Shown here: piece by piece, positions 1 through 9,345 of the stretch
Numbering within the stretch: the stretch's first letter is position 1
How the letters are laid out: each line of letters begins with the position of its first letter
Source of the DNA: a virus
Strand: one strand, 5' to 3'
DNA: 64,000 nt
IMG/VR virus record: IMGVR_UViG_3300025646_005482
Span: 96,331 to 160,330 of that record
Notes under the pieces: generated by a model
Databases searched by the model: none
Told to the model about the DNA's origin: nothing
The model's input: the letters and a program-made list of their open reading frames with translations, nothing else
Translations under genes and position numbers: made by a program

Positions 1-81
1 GATTCTATAGCAACCTATGATATCAAGAACTACGGTTTGTGGGTAAATCAAAATACTTTCTATAGTGCTAACGTAGCGTAG
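1..81 (+). CDS. C-terminal end of an upstream baseplate gene (partial)
   Basis: Frame 1 is open from the window edge to a TAG at 79-81 and encodes 26 residues ending NTFYSANVA. The gene begins outside the window. The gene before gp8 in T4-like phages is a baseplate wedge gene (gp7 in T4, often gp6 in marine relatives), so this is probably its C-terminus. That identity rests on position only; the residues themselves are not diagnostic. Confidence 0.5.
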   Translation, partial: DSIATYDIKNYGLWVNQNTFYSANVA

Positions 82-89
82 AGAAAAAC

Positions 90-2333
90 ATGGCCAAGAA
101 ATTAGTACCTTCAGATTTTAAGACACACATTATCAATCAGATCATTGAATCAGTGACTGAACCAGCTAACACTGCATATTACGCTTTCGTTGGCGATCAT
201 GAAACCGTTGCATCATCTGAAGAAGAAATAGTGCAGCCTACTGAAACGTTTAGAAATACAAACACAAATGTTTTCCGCAATATGATTTTTGGCAAAAGAG
301 TTACTGCGCAAGATATTTCTTTTGTGATTAATAGAAACAATTGGATTTCTGGCACTGTATATGAAATGTATGACGATCAAAAGATTGACATACAAGATAC
401 TAATTTTTATGTTCTCGTAGATGAAAATTCATTTAAACATGTATATAAGTGTCTATTTAATAACAACGGTGCGCCAAGTACTGATAGACCTCTATTTAAG
501 AATGCGAAATACGAAGAAGATTTATTTTCGCCTGGTGATGATTATTATGAAACCTCTGATGGTTATCAGTGGAAATATATGTACAGTGTTTCTTCGTCGG
601 TATTTGATAAATTCGCGTCAGAAAAATATATTCCAGTAGTTGCAAATACTGTCGTAGCTAGTAATGCGCAAGAAGGATCGATCGATGTCATCAAAGTAAC
701 TGACGCAGGTAAAAACTATGAGAATCATCTCACTGGTAGATTTGTAAGAGCAGATATCGGTCGTATCACTAGAGCATTGATCCAAAGTGATACTGTAGAA
801 GCTTCTCCCGCGGATTCTACTGGAGCTAGTCATTTTGATATTATTAAAGCAGCTCAATGTTATAGAATTAAACCTACAGTAGATGATAGAGACATGACCA
901 CAAACTTCTATGCAAATACTATTTTGTATTTGACTACTGGTACGGGTGCGGGTCAATATCAGTTCGTTGAAAAGTCTGCTTACGTATCTGAAGTAGGTGG
1001 TGTTGTATTACAATTAGAAAATCAGTTCTCTGTTTTACCAGATGAAACTACTAATTACGAAATTACTCCAGCTGTTATTGTCACCGGCGATGGAGGTCAA
1101 ACAGTAAATGCAGTTGCTCGAGCAATTATTAATGCTAATGCATCGGACAGTGTACATAAAGTAGAGATGTTGAATACAGGAGCAGATTATTCGTTCGCGT
1201 CAGCTGAAGTTTTATCTGGCAACCCAAGATCAGTAAATGGTCAAAGTGTTGTTGTACAACCAGCAAGTGTCAGACCTATTCTTTCTCCACCTGGCGGTCA
1301 CGGAGCAAATACTATTGTAGAATTTGGAGCAAAAAGACTGTCATTCTATATGAAGTTTACTGGTAGCGAGTCTAACCTAGTTGAACCAACAAATACTTTC
1401 GCACAGTTTGGATTAATTAGAGATCCCAAATTTGCTAACGTAGCAATATATACTACCGACACGTCTGGTGAATTTTTGCCTAATGAAACTATAACTCAAT
1501 TTACTAAATTGCCTATCGGTGCAACTGGAAAATTTGTTTCTAATACATCTTTGGGAGCATCTATTCAAGACGTAACCTCAGGCGCAGATGAAAAATATGA
1601 TCAGCACTTTGTTGTAGGTGATTATATTTTCTTAAAAACCGAACCCTTGACTGGTGTTTCTCAATATTTTCTTACCACAGTCGGTGTAGGCAGTACTTCT
1701 AATACTATATCGCTTGCTGCTTCTCCTCCATGGATAACCTCTACAAGCATGTCTACAACAGCATATTATGTACATGTTCAAGGTTCAGCAAAAGTTAAAG
1801 CTACTACTTTACCTTTGCCGGCCGGTGCTACTAGTGGTTTATTATTAAATAACGTTACACCTGAATTCAAAAAAGATCATCAAATTTATGGTAGCTTGAG
1901 TAGAAATATTGCTACAATTCAAGGGATTGATATAAATACTAGAATCGGAGAAGCCGAATCAGATTTTCAGTTTGCCGATTTTAATCAGATGTTGAAGATT
2001 AGTGCTCCAGTTTTGTCAGGAACATTTGTTGAAGATGAAGAAGTTACACAAGGTGCACCAATCACGGCACGTGGTCAACTACATTCTATTGCAACAGCTG
2101 GTGGCGGTTCTACAATCAGCATGACTAATATAACAGGCCAATTTTCTACAGTAGGTACGATAACTGGCTCAACCAGTGGAGCTCAACTCTCTCAAACCGG
2201 ATCAAATGCTATGGATCTTGTATATGGAGATCTTGACCCAAATACTGGTACAATACTTTATCTACAAAACGATATTCCTGTAGATAGGGATGATGATCAA
2301 ACAGAAGAAATAAGAGTAATCTTGGAGTTCTAA
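90..2333 (+). CDS. 8: Baseplate wedge protein gp8-like
   Basis: 747 residues, against 334 in T4 gp8. The N-terminal 200 residues carry the gp8 pattern: an early segment on flexible structural contacts, VYKCLFNNNG near residue 117, then GDDYYETSDGYQWKYMYSV, matching the T4 GDGYVWEYLYE block. The last residues, QTEEIRVILEF, parallel the T4 ending QTEEINILFTF. gp8 forms part of each of the six wedges of the contractile-tail baseplate. The extra 400 residues lie between these conserved ends and include Gly/Thr-rich beta segments of unknown role. The start follows GAGAAAA. The gene after it begins 3 nt past its stop, so the two are probably co-translated. Confidence 0.8.
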   Translation: MAKKLVPSDFKTHIINQIIESVTEPANTAYYAFVGDHETVASSEEEIVQPTETFRNTNTNVFRNMIFGKRVTAQDISFVINRNNWISGTVYEMYDDQKIDIQDTNFYVLVDENSFKHVYKCLFNNNGAPSTDRPLFKNAKYEEDLFSPGDDYYETSDGYQWKYMYSVSSSVFDKFASEKYIPVVANTVVASNAQEGSIDVIKVTDAGKNYENHLTGRFVRADIGRITRALIQSDTVEASPADSTGASHFDIIKAAQCYRIKPTVDDRDMTTNFYANTILYLTTGTGAGQYQFVEKSAYVSEVGGVVLQLENQFSVLPDETTNYEITPAVIVTGDGGQTVNAVARAIINANASDSVHKVEMLNTGADYSFASAEVLSGNPRSVNGQSVVVQPASVRPILSPPGGHGANTIVEFGAKRLSFYMKFTGSESNLVEPTNTFAQFGLIRDPKFANVAIYTTDTSGEFLPNETITQFTKLPIGATGKFVSNTSLGASIQDVTSGADEKYDQHFVVGDYIFLKTEPLTGVSQYFLTTVGVGSTSNTISLAASPPWITSTSMSTTAYYVHVQGSAKVKATTLPLPAGATSGLLLNNVTPEFKKDHQIYGSLSRNIATIQGIDINTRIGEAESDFQFADFNQMLKISAPVLSGTFVEDEEVTQGAPITARGQLHSIATAGGGSTISMTNITGQFSTVGTITGSTSGAQLSQTGSNAMDLVYGDLDPNTGTILYLQNDIPVDRDDDQTEEIRVILEF

Positions 2334-2336
2334 GTA

Positions 2337-5300
2337 ATGCCTTTAAACACTAATTTATCATCGGCTCCTTACTTTGACGATTTCGATAGAGACGATAACT
2401 ACTATCGAATTTTGTTCAAACCAGCTACTGCTGTTCAAGTAAGAGAAGTCAACCAGCTTCAGACGCTGTTACAGGATCAAATCGAACAATTCGGTGATCA
2501 TATCCTAAGAGCTGGTACAATCTTAGAAGGATGTACGTTCACTTATTTGAACTCAATGGCATTTGTGAAGATTACTGACAATGCTCTCGATGGAAAAGCT
2601 ATCGACCTAAATGCAATCAACGGTCTGAGCGCCAACGGACAAACATCGGGTAAAATTGGCAGAATTACTCACGTCGAAGATGGATTTGAAAATGATGCTG
2701 CAGGAAATCTAAAAACTCTTTATATCGATTACGACGATGATGACAATAATACAGCTGACAAAGACGAGTTTCAAGCTGGCGAAGAGATTAGAATTTTTGC
2801 ACGTGATGATAGACTGTACGATATCAAGATTGCTAATAATGCTACTGGCGCTCTTGTATTTTCAAATAATGACGTAGTAGTAATTACATCTGCAATCGAA
2901 ATTGCTGGTACGTTTACTGGCTCATCTGCAGATTTCTCAAATACATTCTCTCAAGGAGATACAATTACTGGTACTACAGCCGCTGGTAAAGTTATCGACA
3001 TGGAAGTTTGGTTTGCAGCTAATCCTGCTACAGATTCTACTCAAGATGAAACTCTCATTCTAAGAGTAAAACCAAAAGCCACTAAAATGTCTGGTGCCGC
3101 TATCGATACTGACTCTTGGTCAGTATCTGTCGGCGATGTATTGACTCATACCGAAGGCGGTCAAGAATTCAAGATCGTAAAAATGGTCGGTGAAGGAGCA
3201 AGCGCGCAGATTACGACAACTTCTCAGGGTCAAATGATCGACGCTACTGTTACACGTGGTGGTACAGGATATAGTACTCTGCCGCATATCAGTGTTTATT
3301 CTCAAGGAGCATCTTCAGCACAGTTAAATATCTTGACGATGGAAGCAGAAACATGGGCGATTAGACTTCAAGCAGCCCAAGTTACTGACACTGTAGGTAC
3401 GGGTTTTGGTGTTGAAGTTAGTGATGGCAAGATCTATCAAAAAGGTCTTTTCCTCAACGCCTCTAAACAATTTATCATGGTTGATAAGTATTCGAATACA
3501 CCTTCAGACGTATCAATTGGTTTTGACAGCACAGAAAGTATTGTCAACGTATTTACAGATTCTTCTTTATATGATAATGCGTCAGGCTTCTTGAATGAAG
3601 CAGCACCTGGTGCAGACAGATTAAAAGTTAGTCCTAGTCTTGTTGTGAAGACTGTAGCAGAAGAAAGAGCTGCAGGTAACTTCTTCCCGCTTGTGCGCTT
3701 CTCAGAAGGCAAGCCGTATCAACAGAATAAGTTGACTCAGTACAATAAGCTCGGCGATTTGATCGCACAGCGTACATATGAGGAGTCAGGTAACTATGTA
3801 CTCGATGAATTTAAGGCAGTATCACGCTCGACATTGGACTTTTCTGAATCTAACACGACGTTTAGTTATGTAATCGATCCAGGTCATGCGTATGTTCATG
3901 GTTATAGGGTCAAGACCGAAACAAATTTTGTTAAAGATGTTTCAAAAGGTTTAGTAACCCAGACTGAAACTGGTCTGGGGAGAGATCTTGTATATTCTAA
4001 TTATTTCGAAGTACATGATCTTGCTGGTTCATTTAACTTTAATACTGGCGAAGAGATTAGTTTACGAGATACAGCTGTAAATTACATTACAGACTATGAT
4101 CACGACACAAGTGATGTAACGAGTGCACTTGGCGGAACAGAAATTGGTACAGCTAAGATTCGAAGCATCGATTATGGTATAGGTATCAAAGGTACTAAGA
4201 CTGCTGTATATAAAATTCATGTTTTCGATGTAAGAATGAATCGCGGCAAATCTGTTCGCGATGTAAAATCTATCTATGCAAGTAATGGTGGTGGCGCAGC
4301 ACAAGATGGTATCGCTGACGTTTCTTTGATTTTTGATAACGCTAAAGTATTTCGTGGCTTAGTCAGCACAGGCATTCAAAGTGCTAATGGAACATACGAT
4401 CCTGTTGCTCGTGAAGAAATCGGCCGATTGATTAATCCTGAAGATGACGGTCTCGTACTTCCTTTAAGTGTTGCAGCAAAACAAATCACAAATTACGCAT
4501 ATATTTATCGTACAACACTAGATGGTGCGGCGGTTGCTGCGAATGGTATGATTACTGTACCATGTGAAGGATCTGCTGGTCCGACGGCTAATACTATCTT
4601 CCCATATATCGGTAATCTGACCGACGCTGAAGAAAATGAAATTATCGTAATTCCAAAACAAGATATTGTATCGACTACTACTGTAGGTGGTAGTGGATTT
4701 GATTATGCAAACGTTGCAATCACAGTAACAACGCCAGCAGGTACAGAAGCTAATCACTATGTTTTGACTTCTGGTGGAAGCGAATCGTTCTTGACCGACT
4801 TCAGAGTTGGTGATTGGATTTATGAAGATACATCAGCTGGTACACCAGTAGCACAGATTACAAGTATTGCTGGTCAGAATCAAATGACAGTGCGCACTAG
4901 ATCAGGTGCTTTCGGTGCTGCCCCTGGTTCAGGCAACTATGGCATCTATCGATACTATCCAAAAGATATGCCATTGCCTACCGGTACACGTACAGGCACG
5001 ACTGCGGCTGATGCATATGCATCTGTATCTGCAGATCGTCGTACGATGTATGTGCACACCGGCACAGCGATGTCTACTGCTCATCAATTTGTTGTGTACT
5101 TTAACCAATTGCACAATAATACTAAAGTTAGTCTGACCACGCGTCGTAAGCGCTATGTCAAACTCACCACGGCTGGTCAATGGCCTGTTACCGGTAAGTG
5201 TGTTGGTATTTCGGGTGCTATCCGATTGCATGCTGTTTATAATGGTACTAATGTAGACGGTTCTGGCAATCCTACTGACCCTGATATTACCAGTCAATTC

Positions 5301-8300
5301 GAATTAGATACACATGAAAATGGAAATTACTTTGGTCTTGGTCACCTACTCAAGAGAAATCTTGATAACTCGGTTACACTTTCGCCAACAATCCTAGTCG
5401 AGCTTGATTATATTACAGACGGTTGTGTGCATGGTCTGAAGACAGTCGATTCTTACAATCTAAACGACAGCTTAGAGTTGGCCGATCTGCGTAATAGTTC
5501 TTCTATGCACACATTAGAAATTCCTGAATTTAGAGATAAGAATGATAATTATTATGACTTAAGAGAGTGTGCTGACTTTAGACCATTTGCCGATTTGACA
5601 GCTGCAGATTCGACGACTGTAAGTGGTGCAACTACAGATCCTGCGAGTACAATTTCTTTTGCTAACTATTCTTCTTTCAAATATCCAAAGCCTGAAGGTG
5701 ATTTTACCTACGACATCGAATACTATTTAGGTCGTACAGACGAAATTTCTATAAAAGACGACGGTACATTTGAATTTGAATTAGGTGCTACTGACACTGA
5801 TACAAACAAAGCAAATAAATTGTTGTTGTTCAGATCTGAAGTGCCTCCATATCCTTCTCTTCCGGAAGCCGTATCTTCTGAAATTAAAGATATTTACGAA
5901 AGAAATCTTGTATGTAATGGCACACTCAATCTAAGGATCGCTGAATTTACTACTGTTATTAGTGAAGTAGATCCTCAAGTCAAAACTTATACTATGGCAG
6001 AATTGGCTAGTCTCGAGCGTCGTGTTGAAGCTCTTGAATATATGGCCAATGTTTCAGAACTTGAAAACAGCACGATGGCAAAATCTATTCCGAGTTCTAC
6101 TGACTCTACAGTAGAAAGATTTAAGTTTGGATTCTTTGTCGATAATTTTGAAGATAATTCATTAGCAGATATTGGCGCTGATTATTATGATGCATCTATA
6201 TACGAATACGTATTGCATCCTGATAGAACATCGTTAAATATCGATTATGAAATTTCAACAGCATCTAGTAAGTATAGAGAAGGTGATATTATCACTTTCC
6301 CGCATACACGTAAACTATTATTGTCACAAGAAACGGCAACATACGCTCCGTTCGTAGAAGTGCCTGAAGTACAGATTGTAGAAAACTGCGATTTCGAAAC
6401 TAATAGAAATATGAAAAATGCTGGTGACAGCACGACAGTTTATAGTAAACTACAAAAAGTATGGGAAGAATTTACGTTTGTAGGTGCAAATGAAGACGAT
6501 GGTACTCAGCGATATATCGAACTGAAGTTCTTTAACCCGAATAGAGGCATCATTTACGAAATCATTCAAAGCACTAAGCCTCCTACTCAAAATACTAGTG
6601 AAACTGGTACAACAGTTCATGCACCTACTTCAACAGCAGTGACTGCATTGAGCGCGACTGATGATGCAATTCCGCTTTATCAAAAGTTGTATCCAGTTAA
6701 AAATGCTAGAAATGCAATTTTGCCGTTTGCTACAAATCCATGGTTCCAGACACTGTCCGGTCCACAAAATGTTAGTATTACAGTAACAGGATCTCCGATA
6801 AATTATAAATCTTATCAGGGTGCAGGCAAAATTAAGATTCCATACGATTATACAAAAGGTCGATACATCACCGTACGAGTTCATAAGGGACCAGGCGGCA
6901 ATGTATTCAACTTCGAACTGTGTTATCCTGCGGTTTCTGACGTAGATGCTATCTATGATGCTGGAGCACAGAATGTCAGGACGAGGCCAGCACCTTGTCC
7001 CAAAGGCCAATTCAAGTATGAGCGATGTGTAGGCTCTAACTTGTATGTTTATGGTTGTGATGGTAACTACGGCACTCAAGTGAATAGAATTATTCGTAAT
7101 TCACCTAAGTGTTATATTCCTGTGCCGCCAAAACCGCCAGAGCCTATCAAGAGCTGTCCAAAAGCTGGAACATTTTATCGTTCTACATGCTCAGGTTCAA
7201 CTCAGAAAACTTACACTTATACAGGCGCAAGAGGTGCAGGACCAGGTGGTTGTGTAGTTCGAGTTTCTGATACGGTAATTTGTTCTAGTTCTTGTGGTTG
7301 TAGGCCTAAGCCTCCACCCGTTATTGTCAAGTGTCCTGTAAGGCCACCACCAATTGTACCGCCCGATGACGGCTGTACTGCGACTACTAAGCGTGATTGT
7401 GATATTAAAGTGTCGACTCCGCCACCAGCACCACCTGCTCCACCGCCAGCCCCGCCGAGGCCGCCGGCGCCGCCGGTGACACCACCAGCCCCGCCGAAGC
7501 CGCCAAAGAAAATTTTGACCAGCCCGCCGATTCCAAAGTGGTTGGGACCCAAGATATGTTTCGTTGCTGGTACATTGGTCGATATGGCAGATGGAAGTCA
7601 GAAGCTAATTCAAGATATGCAAGTTGGAGATCTTGTAATGGCAAAAGACGGGCAGCATGACACCGTATCATTTGTACACGATTTAGATGTAGCGTCGCAT
7701 GTACTAGTGAAATACAACAATAGAATTACTTCTACGTCTGGTCATGCTTTCTTGACAACCGATGGATGGAAATCTCTAGATCCTGAAATATCGCGAGAAG
7801 TTTATGACGATATCGATGTAGGTGAGATACAGATAGGTGATCATTTTGTCAAGAGCGATGGCACCACGGAAGAAATAACTTCTATGGATCATTGGGTAGA
7901 AGAGTGTAAAGTCTATAACTTTGTTACTGAAGATACTCATACATATGTTGTAGATGGAGTTGTGACGCATAATAAGCGACCGCCAGTGCGGATTAGTCCG
8001 GCGGGTGGTGGTAAAAAGACGACGGTTACGAAGCCGCCGGTTGTTCCGCCGCCTCCACCTCCTCCTCCGCCGCCTCCGCCCCCGCCGCCGAAGCCGCCGA
8101 AGAAGCCAACATTTGGTGGTGGTTGTGTACACGTAGACAGTTATCTGCCTATGGTTACGGAGCATCAACGACAAGCGTGGCAGATGTTGCCTGGTTCAGC
8201 TATATTATTGAGTTCGGAAGATCTCGAGAATACGGTTGGAACTATCGAGAAAGTACATACTCGACCAGAACCATGTGTCAGACTTGTCACGGAGTCAGGT

Positions 8301-8585
8301 ATCAGTCTCGTATGTTCGCATTCAGCGCCAATTATGACAGAAAGCAAAGATTATCTCGATGCTCCTGAAACATTGGGTGCTAGAGTAGCGGTCATGTCAA
8401 ACGATGAGGCACGCTTCGAAGAAGTTACAGAAGTTGTTGATATGGGTATTCTTGAAGTTAGACCTATCTCCGCCGGAAATCAAAATTTCTGGGCTGGTGA
8501 AAAGGATGGAGAATACATCTTACACCATAACATTTGGTTGAGACATAAAGTTAACTCATCGTTCCCGACGTTAAAGAAGAGGTAA
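2337..8585 (+). CDS. Giant DUF4815-type virion protein with two C-terminal Hint domains
   Basis: 2082 residues. The N-terminus (YFDDFDRDDNYYRILFKP, then QLQTLLQDQIEQFGDHI) is the DUF4815 signature of baseplate-associated structural proteins in marine T4-like phages. A GTGYSTLP turn near residue 309 is a small beta motif also seen in gp15 here. Residues about 1553-1690 are Cys-rich. Residues about 1697-1740 are Pro-rich. A Hint domain spans 1741-1879, starting CFVAGT and ending VVTHN followed by Lys. A linker contains 15 consecutive prolines (1904-1918). A second Hint-like domain spans 1930-2065, starting CVHVDS, with VCSHSAP inside and ending LHHN followed by Ile, then 17 residues. Neither Hint is followed by Cys, Ser or Thr, so self-cleavage or cross-linking is more likely than splicing. 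Catalysis is inferred, not shown. Confidence 0.8.
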   Translation: MPLNTNLSSAPYFDDFDRDDNYYRILFKPATAVQVREVNQLQTLLQDQIEQFGDHILRAGTILEGCTFTYLNSMAFVKITDNALDGKAIDLNAINGLSANGQTSGKIGRITHVEDGFENDAAGNLKTLYIDYDDDDNNTADKDEFQAGEEIRIFARDDRLYDIKIANNATGALVFSNNDVVVITSAIEIAGTFTGSSADFSNTFSQGDTITGTTAAGKVIDMEVWFAANPATDSTQDETLILRVKPKATKMSGAAIDTDSWSVSVGDVLTHTEGGQEFKIVKMVGEGASAQITTTSQGQMIDATVTRGGTGYSTLPHISVYSQGASSAQLNILTMEAETWAIRLQAAQVTDTVGTGFGVEVSDGKIYQKGLFLNASKQFIMVDKYSNTPSDVSIGFDSTESIVNVFTDSSLYDNASGFLNEAAPGADRLKVSPSLVVKTVAEERAAGNFFPLVRFSEGKPYQQNKLTQYNKLGDLIAQRTYEESGNYVLDEFKAVSRSTLDFSESNTTFSYVIDPGHAYVHGYRVKTETNFVKDVSKGLVTQTETGLGRDLVYSNYFEVHDLAGSFNFNTGEEISLRDTAVNYITDYDHDTSDVTSALGGTEIGTAKIRSIDYGIGIKGTKTAVYKIHVFDVRMNRGKSVRDVKSIYASNGGGAAQDGIADVSLIFDNAKVFRGLVSTGIQSANGTYDPVAREEIGRLINPEDDGLVLPLSVAAKQITNYAYIYRTTLDGAAVAANGMITVPCEGSAGPTANTIFPYIGNLTDAEENEIIVIPKQDIVSTTTVGGSGFDYANVAITVTTPAGTEANHYVLTSGGSESFLTDFRVGDWIYEDTSAGTPVAQITSIAGQNQMTVRTRSGAFGAAPGSGNYGIYRYYPKDMPLPTGTRTGTTAADAYASVSADRRTMYVHTGTAMSTAHQFVVYFNQLHNNTKVSLTTRRKRYVKLTTAGQWPVTGKCVGISGAIRLHAVYNGTNVDGSGNPTDPDITSQFELDTHENGNYFGLGHLLKRNLDNSVTLSPTILVELDYITDGCVHGLKTVDSYNLNDSLELADLRNSSSMHTLEIPEFRDKNDNYYDLRECADFRPFADLTAADSTTVSGATTDPASTISFANYSSFKYPKPEGDFTYDIEYYLGRTDEISIKDDGTFEFELGATDTDTNKANKLLLFRSEVPPYPSLPEAVSSEIKDIYERNLVCNGTLNLRIAEFTTVISEVDPQVKTYTMAELASLERRVEALEYMANVSELENSTMAKSIPSSTDSTVERFKFGFFVDNFEDNSLADIGADYYDASIYEYVLHPDRTSLNIDYEISTASSKYREGDIITFPHTRKLLLSQETATYAPFVEVPEVQIVENCDFETNRNMKNAGDSTTVYSKLQKVWEEFTFVGANEDDGTQRYIELKFFNPNRGIIYEIIQSTKPPTQNTSETGTTVHAPTSTAVTALSATDDAIPLYQKLYPVKNARNAILPFATNPWFQTLSGPQNVSITVTGSPINYKSYQGAGKIKIPYDYTKGRYITVRVHKGPGGNVFNFELCYPAVSDVDAIYDAGAQNVRTRPAPCPKGQFKYERCVGSNLYVYGCDGNYGTQVNRIIRNSPKCYIPVPPKPPEPIKSCPKAGTFYRSTCSGSTQKTYTYTGARGAGPGGCVVRVSDTVICSSSCGCRPKPPPVIVKCPVRPPPIVPPDDGCTATTKRDCDIKVSTPPPAPPAPPPAPPRPPAPPVTPPAPPKPPKKILTSPPIPKWLGPKICFVAGTLVDMADGSQKLIQDMQVGDLVMAKDGQHDTVSFVHDLDVASHVLVKYNNRITSTSGHAFLTTDGWKSLDPEISREVYDDIDVGEIQIGDHFVKSDGTTEEITSMDHWVEECKVYNFVTEDTHTYVVDGVVTHNKRPPVRISPAGGGKKTTVTKPPVVPPPPPPPPPPPPPPPKPPKKPTFGGGCVHVDSYLPMVTEHQRQAWQMLPGSAILLSSEDLENTVGTIEKVHTRPEPCVRLVTESGISLVCSHSAPIMTESKDYLDAPETLGARVAVMSNDEARFEEVTEVVDMGILEVRPISAGNQNFWAGEKDGEYILHHNIWLRHKVNSSFPTLKKR
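7557..7973 (+). other. Hint (intein-like) domain 1 within the 2082-residue protein
   Basis: Codes for residues 1741-1879. The block A start CFVAGTLVDM has the nucleophilic Cys and is followed by a typical GDLVMAKDG turn. A TSGHAFLTTDGW segment matches the TxxHxF block B. The domain ends YVVDGVVTHN, block G with His-Asn. The next residue is Lys rather than Cys, Ser or Thr, as in bacterial intein-like (BIL) domains, which cleave rather than splice. No endonuclease insertion is present, as 139 residues is the size of a minimal Hint. Confidence 0.8.
8046..8090 (+). repeat. 15-proline tract linking the two Hint domains
   Basis: Fifteen consecutive proline codons (residues 1904-1918), written with mixed CCN codons. 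The tract is far richer in G and C than the surrounding AT-rich genes. It would form a stiff polyproline-II rod between the Hint domains. A second proline-rich stretch at about 7425-7556 precedes Hint 1. Confidence 0.9.
8124..8531 (+). other. Hint-like domain 2 within the 2082-residue protein
   Basis: Codes for residues 1930-2065. It begins CVHVDSYLPM, has an SLVCSHSAPIM segment in the block B place, and ends FWAGEKDGEYILHHN. The FxAG...HN ending is familiar from Hint domains of phage tail proteins. The residue after Asn2065 is Ile. It is divergent in sequence from Hint 1, so the pair does not look like a recent duplication. Confidence 0.7.
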
Positions 8586-8591
8586 GATTAA

Positions 8592-9224
8592 ATGGCAGCA
8601 CATGAAAGAGCCAATGAATCGTTTGGATATCGAGAGCACTTATATTATAATGGAGTAATTAAGAGCACTCGATATCCTATTAATGATTCATTATCTAGTG
8701 GAGCAAAGACCATACTGACGGATAATTTTCCTGCTTACGCTAGCTGGATTGCTAAATATAATCATAATGTCATTGGCAGTAATGTAGCTTGGCGTGAACC
8801 ATACGGCAGCGGCACAATGGTTACTTTGTATGTCACTGAGCAACCTATTGATTCATTGAAAACTGAATGGTCAGTCGACACGAATTTGGATTGTTGCACT
8901 TGGTTCGGATTTAAATTTATGTTGACTGATAATTCAGTTCAGCTAAAAGTTCCATTTTATGATCCTGACGGTTATTACACACAACCATCATTTCCAGTAA
9001 CACCAGCACACTTTGCTAATGTGTATAGTACAAGCGGTTTATGGGGAAAAAGGGAAGCATTTTTCTGGGAAGGTGGTTATCAGACAATTACTAATTATTG
9101 TAATACACATGGTCTATCAAAACCATGGGGAAGTAACACGAGTTTAAGATTTAGACAGTGGTCTGTAGTTTATGATTCAGAAACACTTGTGCCAGAAATG
9201 GTAAAAATGTATGTCTACGAATAA
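8592..9224 (+). CDS. Unrecognised protein in the baseplate/fibre block, 210 residues
   Basis: I do not recognise this family. It is rich in aromatic residues (many Trp, Tyr and Phe) with a DCCTWFGFKF segment near residue 100 and no signal peptide or membrane segment, so it looks like a compact beta-rich globular protein. It starts 6 nt after the double-Hint gene and lies among virion structural genes, so a minor structural or receptor-contact role is possible. That is inferred from position only. Confidence 0.7.
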   Translation: MAAHERANESFGYREHLYYNGVIKSTRYPINDSLSSGAKTILTDNFPAYASWIAKYNHNVIGSNVAWREPYGSGTMVTLYVTEQPIDSLKTEWSVDTNLDCCTWFGFKFMLTDNSVQLKVPFYDPDGYYTQPSFPVTPAHFANVYSTSGLWGKREAFFWEGGYQTITNYCNTHGLSKPWGSNTSLRFRQWSVVYDSETLVPEMVKMYVYE

Positions 9225-9345
9225 AGAAATTAAATTTTTACATGATGTAAAAAAGATTAATGAAAAATTCTGGGCAGCGGTAGAAAGAGAAAAAAAGATA
9301 CGTCAATATAACGTTGATAAGAAGATAGGTAAAGTCAATGGCTAG
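9211..9345 (+). CDS. Small basic protein, 44 residues
   Basis: An ATG at 9211 opens a 44-codon frame closing with TAG at 9343-9345. It overlaps the end of the 210-residue gene by 14 nt and the start of the 955-residue gene by 8 nt (ATGGCTAG), the kind of chain overlap seen across this genome. The product is Lys-rich and helical (KEIKFLHDVKKINEKFW) and would otherwise leave an uncharacteristic 113-nt gap. No clear Shine-Dalgarno precedes it, so translation would depend on coupling. No function recognised. Confidence 0.55.
   Translation: MSTNKEIKFLHDVKKINEKFWAAVEREKKIRQYNVDKKIGKVNG

Noticed and set aside
1931-1938. TATAAATA inside the gp8 gene.
   Set aside because: It encodes D-I-N-T in a conserved frame, is 406 nt before the next start codon, and has no associated start signal.
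7557-7973. A true splicing intein in the 2082-residue protein.
   Set aside because: The residue after the terminal Asn is Lys, not Cys, Ser or Thr, and the flanking sequence is a linker rather than a conserved host domain. A cleaving Hint domain fits better.
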